The notes under the pieces are model-generated. The model saw nothing but the letters and a program-made list of their open reading frames with translations. It was not told where the DNA came from and did not search any database. DNA of 64,000 bases from Procambarus clarkii (Eukaryota > Arthropoda > Malacostraca > Decapoda > Cambaridae), in the NCBI RefSeq assembly GCF_040958095.1, contig NC_091195.1, positions 27,479,586 through 27,543,585 on the forward strand. The letters are read 5' to 3'. Numbering within the stretch: the stretch's first letter is position 1; the number at the start of each line of letters is the position of its first letter. A program made the position numbers and the translations under genes. Positions 54,301-60,924 of this stretch are shown piece after piece.

Positions 54301-57300
54301 GGGAAGGTTCTCAAGGTACCGGGAAGGTTCTCATGGTACCGGGAAGGTTCTCCAGTACCGGGAAGGTTCTCATGGTACCGGGAAGGTTCTCATGGTACCG
54401 GGAAGGTGCTCCAGTACCGGGAAGGTTCTCATGGTACCGGGAAGGTTCTCATGGTACTGGGAAGGTTCTCATGGTACTGGGAAGGTTCTCAAGTACCGGG
54501 AAGGTTCTCATGGTACCGGGAAGGTGCTCCAGTACCTGGAAGGTTCTCAAGTACCGGGAAGGTTCTCATGGTACCGGGAAGGTTCTCAAGTACCGGGAAA
54601 GTTCTCATGGTACCGGGAAGGTGCTCCAGTACCTGGAAGGTTCTCAAGTACCGGGAAGGTTCTCATGGTACCGGGAAGGTTCTCAAGTACCGGGAAGGTT
54701 CTCATGGTACCGGGAAGGTTCTCATGGTACCGGGAAGGTGCTCCAGTACCGGGAAGGTTCTCATGGTACCGGGAAGGTGCTCCAGTACCGGGAAGGTTCC
54801 CATGGTACCGGGAAGGTTCTCATGGTACCGGGAAGGTGCTCCAGTACCGGGAAGGTTCTCATGGTACCGGGAAGGTGCTCCAGTACCGGGAAGGTTCTCC
54901 AGTACCGGGAAGGTGCTCCAGTACCGGGAAGGTTCTCATGGTACCGGGAAGGTGCTCCAGTACCGGGAAGGTGCTCCAGTACCTGGAAGGTTCTCAAGTA
55001 CCGGGAAGGTGCTCAAGTACCGGGAAGGTGCTCAAGTACCGGGAAGGTTCTCCAGTACCGGGAAGGTGCTCCAGTACCGGGAAGGTTCTCCAGTACCGGG
55101 AAGGTGCTCCAGTACCGGGAAGGTTCTCATGGTACCGGGAAGGTTCTCCAGTACCGGGAAGGTTCTCATGGTACCGGGAAGGTTCTCATGGTACCGGGAA
55201 GGTTCTCATGGTACCGGGAAGGTTCTCAAGTACCGGGAAGGTTCTCATGGTACCGAGAAGGTTCTCATGGTACCAGGAAGGTTCTCAAGTACCAGGAAGG
55301 TTCTCATGGTACCGGGAAGGTGCTCCAGTACCGGGAAGGTTCTCATGGTACCGGGAAGGTGCTCCAGTACCGGGAAGGTTCTCATGGTACCGGGAAGGTG
55401 CTCCAGTACCGGGAAGGTTCTCCAGTACCGGGAAGGTGCTCCAGTACCGGGAAGGTGCTCCAGTACCGGGAAGGTTCTCAAGTACCGGGAAGGTTCTCAT
55501 GGTACCGGGAAGGTGCTCCAGTACCGGGAAGGTTCTCATGGTACCGGGAAGGTGCTCCAGTACCGGGAAGGTTCTCATGGTACCGGGAAGGTTCTCATGG
55601 TACCGGGAAGGTTCTCAAGTACCAGGAAGGTTCTCATGGTACCGGGAAGGTTCTCATGGTACCGGGAAGGTTCTCATGGTACTGGGAAGGTTCTCAAGTA
55701 CCGGGAAGGTTCTCATGGTACCGGGAAGGTGCTCCAGTACCGGGAAGGTGCTCCAGTACCTGGAAGGTGCTCCAGTACCGGGAAGGTTCTCATGGTACCG
55801 GGAAGGTTCTCCAGTACCTGGAAGGTTCTCAAGTACCGGGAAGGTTCTCATGGTACCGGGAAGGTGCTCCAGTACCGGGAAGGTGCTCCAGTACCGGGAA
55901 GGTTCTCAAGGTACCGGGAAGGTTCTCAAGGTACCGGGAAGGTTCTCATGGTACCGGGAAGGTTCTCCAGTACCGGGAAGGTTCTCATGGTACCGGGAAG
56001 GTTCTCATGGTACCGGGAAGGTGCTCCAGTACCGGGAAGGTTCTCATGGTACCGGGAAGGTTCTCATGGTACTGGGAAGGTTCTCATGGTACTGGGAAGG
56101 TTCTCAAGTACCGGGAAGGTTCTCATGGTACCGGGAAGGTGCTCCAGTACCTGGAAGGTTCTCAAGTACCGGGAAGGTTCTCATGGTACCGGGAAGGTTC
56201 TCAAGTACCGGGAAAGTTCTCATGGTACCGGGAAGGTGCTCCAGTACCTGGAAGGTTCTCAAGTACCGGGAAGGTTCTCATGGTACCGGGAAGGTTCTCA
56301 AGTACCGGGAAGGTTCTCATGGTACCGGGAAGGTTCTCATGGTACCGGGAAGGTGCTCCAGTACCGGGAAGGTTCTCCAGTACCGGGAAGGTTCTCCAGT
56401 ACCGGGAAGGTTCTCCAGTACCGGGAAGGTTCTCCAGTACCGGGAAGGTTCTCCAGTACCGGGAAGGTTCTCCAGTACCGGGAAGGTTCACCTGGACAGT
56501 ATAGGTCTCGAACCATGGACCACACATGAGACACCACAGCACTTAACTATTATTATTTATACTCTTGCTACTTCCTAATCCCACCAAGCAGTTCCTCGTG
56601 AAAGTCTACCATCAGAATAATAATTATACACACAAATTAAAATCCACCTGAGCCGTGATGAGGATTCGAACCTATGCGCTTGGTATAGACGCAGCCACTA
56701 GACATAATGCGCCCAGGGCGTGCGTCTGGGAATACCCAGCGCATAAGTTCGAATCCTCATTACGGCTCCGATGGATTTTATCGGTAGTTGTTGGTTTCGG
56801 CAGAGTGCGACCTCAGGCACGCTGTATGACCTGGCGAGGCTGGCCCTCGAGGGCCGACTGAAGTATTACCAGTCCGAGGACCTGGCCTCCGTCCTTCATG
56901 GTATGACTGAAGGGCAACACAACGTCCTACTGATAGAGGACCTTAGTGCTCAGCTCTCCATGGCTGACCACTTCTCTCGTACAGGTAATTCCCGGAATTT
57001 AAATCTAATTTTAAAGTCAAAATAGAGCAAGAGTAGTGTAAAATGGGACAAATCGGTCCCGACTACGAGAGACGGTTATTGTCTCCCTTTCAACTACTTA
57101 TGTACCTATTAAACCCACACTGAGTATGTATTGATTATTTAAAAAACAAACAAAAATGCAGAATAGATATACAGTAGAAATAAAGTAGAGATTGAAAGTA
57201 AAATTTCTAAAAATTTATGAGCCTTTATATATGAATAACGAACTCCAGTCATCACATCCAACACTGGGTGTCCCTACACAAGGTGTAACTATGCCACATG

Positions 57301-58198
57301 GGGTGTCCCTACACAAGGTGTAACTATGCCACACTGGGTGTCCCTACACAAGGTGTAACTATGCCACACGGGGTGTCCCTACACAAGGTGTAACTATGCC
57401 ACACGGGGTGTCCCTACACAGGTCGCTGCGACTTCTACAGATCACGAGAGAAGATCCTTGGCTTCATGTACAGTGTAATACTGCAGAAGAACAGCCCGCT
57501 TGTCCCAGCATTCAACGCCAGGTAAGCCTACCCCCACTCCACCAGCAAGATCACACAATTTCTACATAGCTATGCATGCTTTAGTGCCTTGTATGCATGT
57601 CAATGCAATAACTTTGTGCTACAGTCTTGAAAGACATCAATTACTCACACACACACGCAAATCACAATAGCGTGATACATGAAATGAACAAATACACAAG
57701 AGCCGTGAGGAGGGTTCGAACCTTCGTCCGAGACAATCCTTGTGGATTTGTTCATGGAAGACATCCTTCATTCACTCTGTAAATAAAATGAAGGATGTCG
57801 TGTTCATAGCAAATGGCACCACCTATGTGTTATAAACGAGGGGAGGAAGGGGAGGGGAGGATCTTTGACAAGCCACCGGCTTCCTGTCCTCGTCGAGGCC
57901 ACTAGTGTTAGTGGCCCTCGGGTAAATTCTGGTAAATGTGTGCGTTTCATGCACCAACTGGAGGTGGTGCAGGGCGCTGATAGAGTGCCTGTATAATTAT
58001 TAAAGTCACCAGGGCTTCTTAACTTTCTGATGTGTGATTTGGTCATCAAATTCAGGTCAATTTGTTACCTTGTACTTAAGCTTGTTAGTTAGTACTTAAC
58101 TGAGTTTACCCGAGAGCCAACTTGTAAGTACAAGATCACGAAGGCATTGACGATCTTCAGTGATGAAGATCAATGATGCCTTATTTAATATTTTATAT

Positions 58199-58295
<97 letters not shown>

Positions 58296-60892
58296 ATACA
58301 AGAAGGTACATTGGGTTTGTGAGGATACATAGCACGATGATTACAATCTTGTAAAGTCACTAGTATGCGCAGCGTTTCGGGCAGGTCCTTAATCTAACAG
58401 ATAATAATAAGTAGGTAAATTCTAGCAAAATTTATAAAATGATAACAGATACATTGCAAGAAAAAAATGAGATGAGAGAGATTAGTAGGTATATTAAAGC
58501 ACATCGTTAGCTCTGGTTGATTACATTGACAGCTTGATTGGTAATTTAACGAAGATAATAGGCACAATACAGCATATTGATAGCACACATAAGACAGCAA
58601 TGATCACAATGGTAAAGTTGTTTGGATTAGGTACATAAAGATTGGGGGATTGGGGTAAGATACAAAGCAATTTTAAAGCACAGAGTAGGAAACTATGAAG
58701 ATGAAATTAGGTACAGGTACTTTTTGTTTTTGAATAAAACAAAAGTTGGACAGCTTTTCAATTCATTAGGGAGCGAGTTCCATAGACTAGATCTCTCTAT
58801 TTGCATAGTGTTTTTACACAGATTAAGTTTGATTCTGTGGATATCAAAGAGATATTTATGTCGGGTGTGTTGATAATGGGTTCTATTACATCTGTCCAAG
58901 AAGAGTTTCAGAGCATGGTTTGCACTTAAGAAAAGGGTTTTGTTAATGTAATTGACAAGAGAATGTGTGGAGTGAATATATGTTTAGAATGTTTAGGGAT
59001 TTAAACAGGGGGGCTGAATGTTGTCTGAAAGCAGAGTTGGTTATTGTCCTGATTAGCAAATTTTTGCTGGGTGATGATGGACTTGAGGTAGTTTGCAGTG
59101 GTTGAACCCCATACACAGATACCATAAGCAAGAGAGGGATAGATTAGTGCATAGTATAGTGATAGGCGAGCAGAGTTAGGTACATAATATCTGATCTTAG
59201 TGAGTATACCAACTGTTTTAGAGACTTTCTTTAGATGTGTTGTATGTGGGTGCTGAAGTTGAGTCTCTTGTCTAAGTATATGCCAAGGAACTTTCCATCA
59301 TTTTTATTGCTGATGTTAACATTGTCTATCTGAAGCTGAATTGCATTTGTTTATTTGCTTCCGAATAAGATGTAGCAGGTCTTTTCTATGTTTAGTGTGA
59401 GTTTGTTGGTTGACATCCACAAGTGGAATTTTTTTTTTAATTCATTGTTTACAACATTATTTAATATGAATGGGTTGGGGTCTGAATAGATAAGGGTAGT
59501 ATCATCAGCAAACAATATAGGTTTACGCATATTACAGACATTAGGCAGATCATTGATTTATATAAGAAATAGGAGAGGTCCTAGGATGCTGCCCTGTGAA
59601 TGTAGGGCAGCATCTTGGGTAGAGGCTCCTAAGGGGGTCTAGTCATTGGCATCATTCATTTAATCCAGTGATGAGATTTTTTTTTTATCTTCATAAGACC
59701 TACTATATTTTATTTGGTAGTAAATCATAAAATCGGATTCAACTTCAGATAGACAATGTTAACATTGTCGAAAGCAAAAGGAAAGCCTTGATACCTGGTT
59801 GATGGGGTTCTGGGAGGTCTTCTACTGCCCAAGCCCGGCCCGAGGCCAGGCTTGACTTGTGAGAGTTTGGTCCACCAGGCTGTTGCTTGGAGCGGCCCGC
59901 AGGCCCACATATACCTGGTTGATGGGGTTCTGGGAGTTGTTCTACTGCCCAAGCCCGGCCCGAGGCCAGGCTTGACTTGTGAGAGTTTGGTCCACCAGGC
60001 TGTTGCTTGGAGCGGCCCGCAGGCCCACATACCCACCACAGCCCAGTTGGTCCGGCACTCCTTGGAGGAAACTATCTAGTTTCCTCTTGGAAAGCAAAAG
60101 GAAAGCCTTGCTTTTGAGCATGTCATGAAGTGGTCCAGGGTGCTAGCTTGGCTGTACCAAGTGAGCGTTGATCCTACTGATTTTCTCAAAGCTTCATGTT
60201 AATGTGATATCAATGTGCATTAGGTTTTTTATTATAATTATTACAAACACAGGATCCAGACAAGTGTATAGTTTCACTGTGATGGTGATAAACACACAAT
60301 TGTCAGGTTGTGAGCCAATCATAATAAACCTAATTACATTATTACTATTAATAACAAATGGATCATTCTAAATCTAATGTTATTTTGACCGTAAGTAATA
60401 ACTTATTTTCTTCAGGCTGCAGCACATTGTAGAAGCAGGCCTGTACGCCCACTGGATTAATGCCGCCACACCCAACTCCACCCACTGCCTCCTCCCGCCC
60501 TCCAAGGTCACCCTCAAGCTTCCACTATCTCTCCAAAACCTTTGGGTGATCAAACTCTTGACATTTAGTAGACATGCTTAAACCAAATATATATTACAGT
60601 AGTAGAGCCCCCACTGGGAAATACCAGTTCACTCTCCTGATAAAAATATTATATTCATCTAGTTTATCTATATAAAAGAAAAAACTTCTCTCTTTTCAAG
60701 GTTGGTGGTCAGACTTTTGAGAGAGAAAGAGAGCGAGAGAGCAAAAGTGAGAAAGAGAACGAGAGAGAGAACGAGAGAGAGAGCGAGAGCGAGAACGAGA
60801 GAGAGAACGAGAGAGAGAGAGAACGAGAGCGTGAGAGAGAGAACAAGAGCGAGAGAGAGAGAGAACAAGAGCGAGAGAGAGAGAACAAGAGC

Positions 60893-60924
<32 letters not shown>

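Noticed and set aside
51005..56578. Three overlapping plus-strand frames of about 1800 codons
   Set aside because: All are translations of one 19/20-bp satellite without stops; three equally open frames and no unique domain mean no protein gene.
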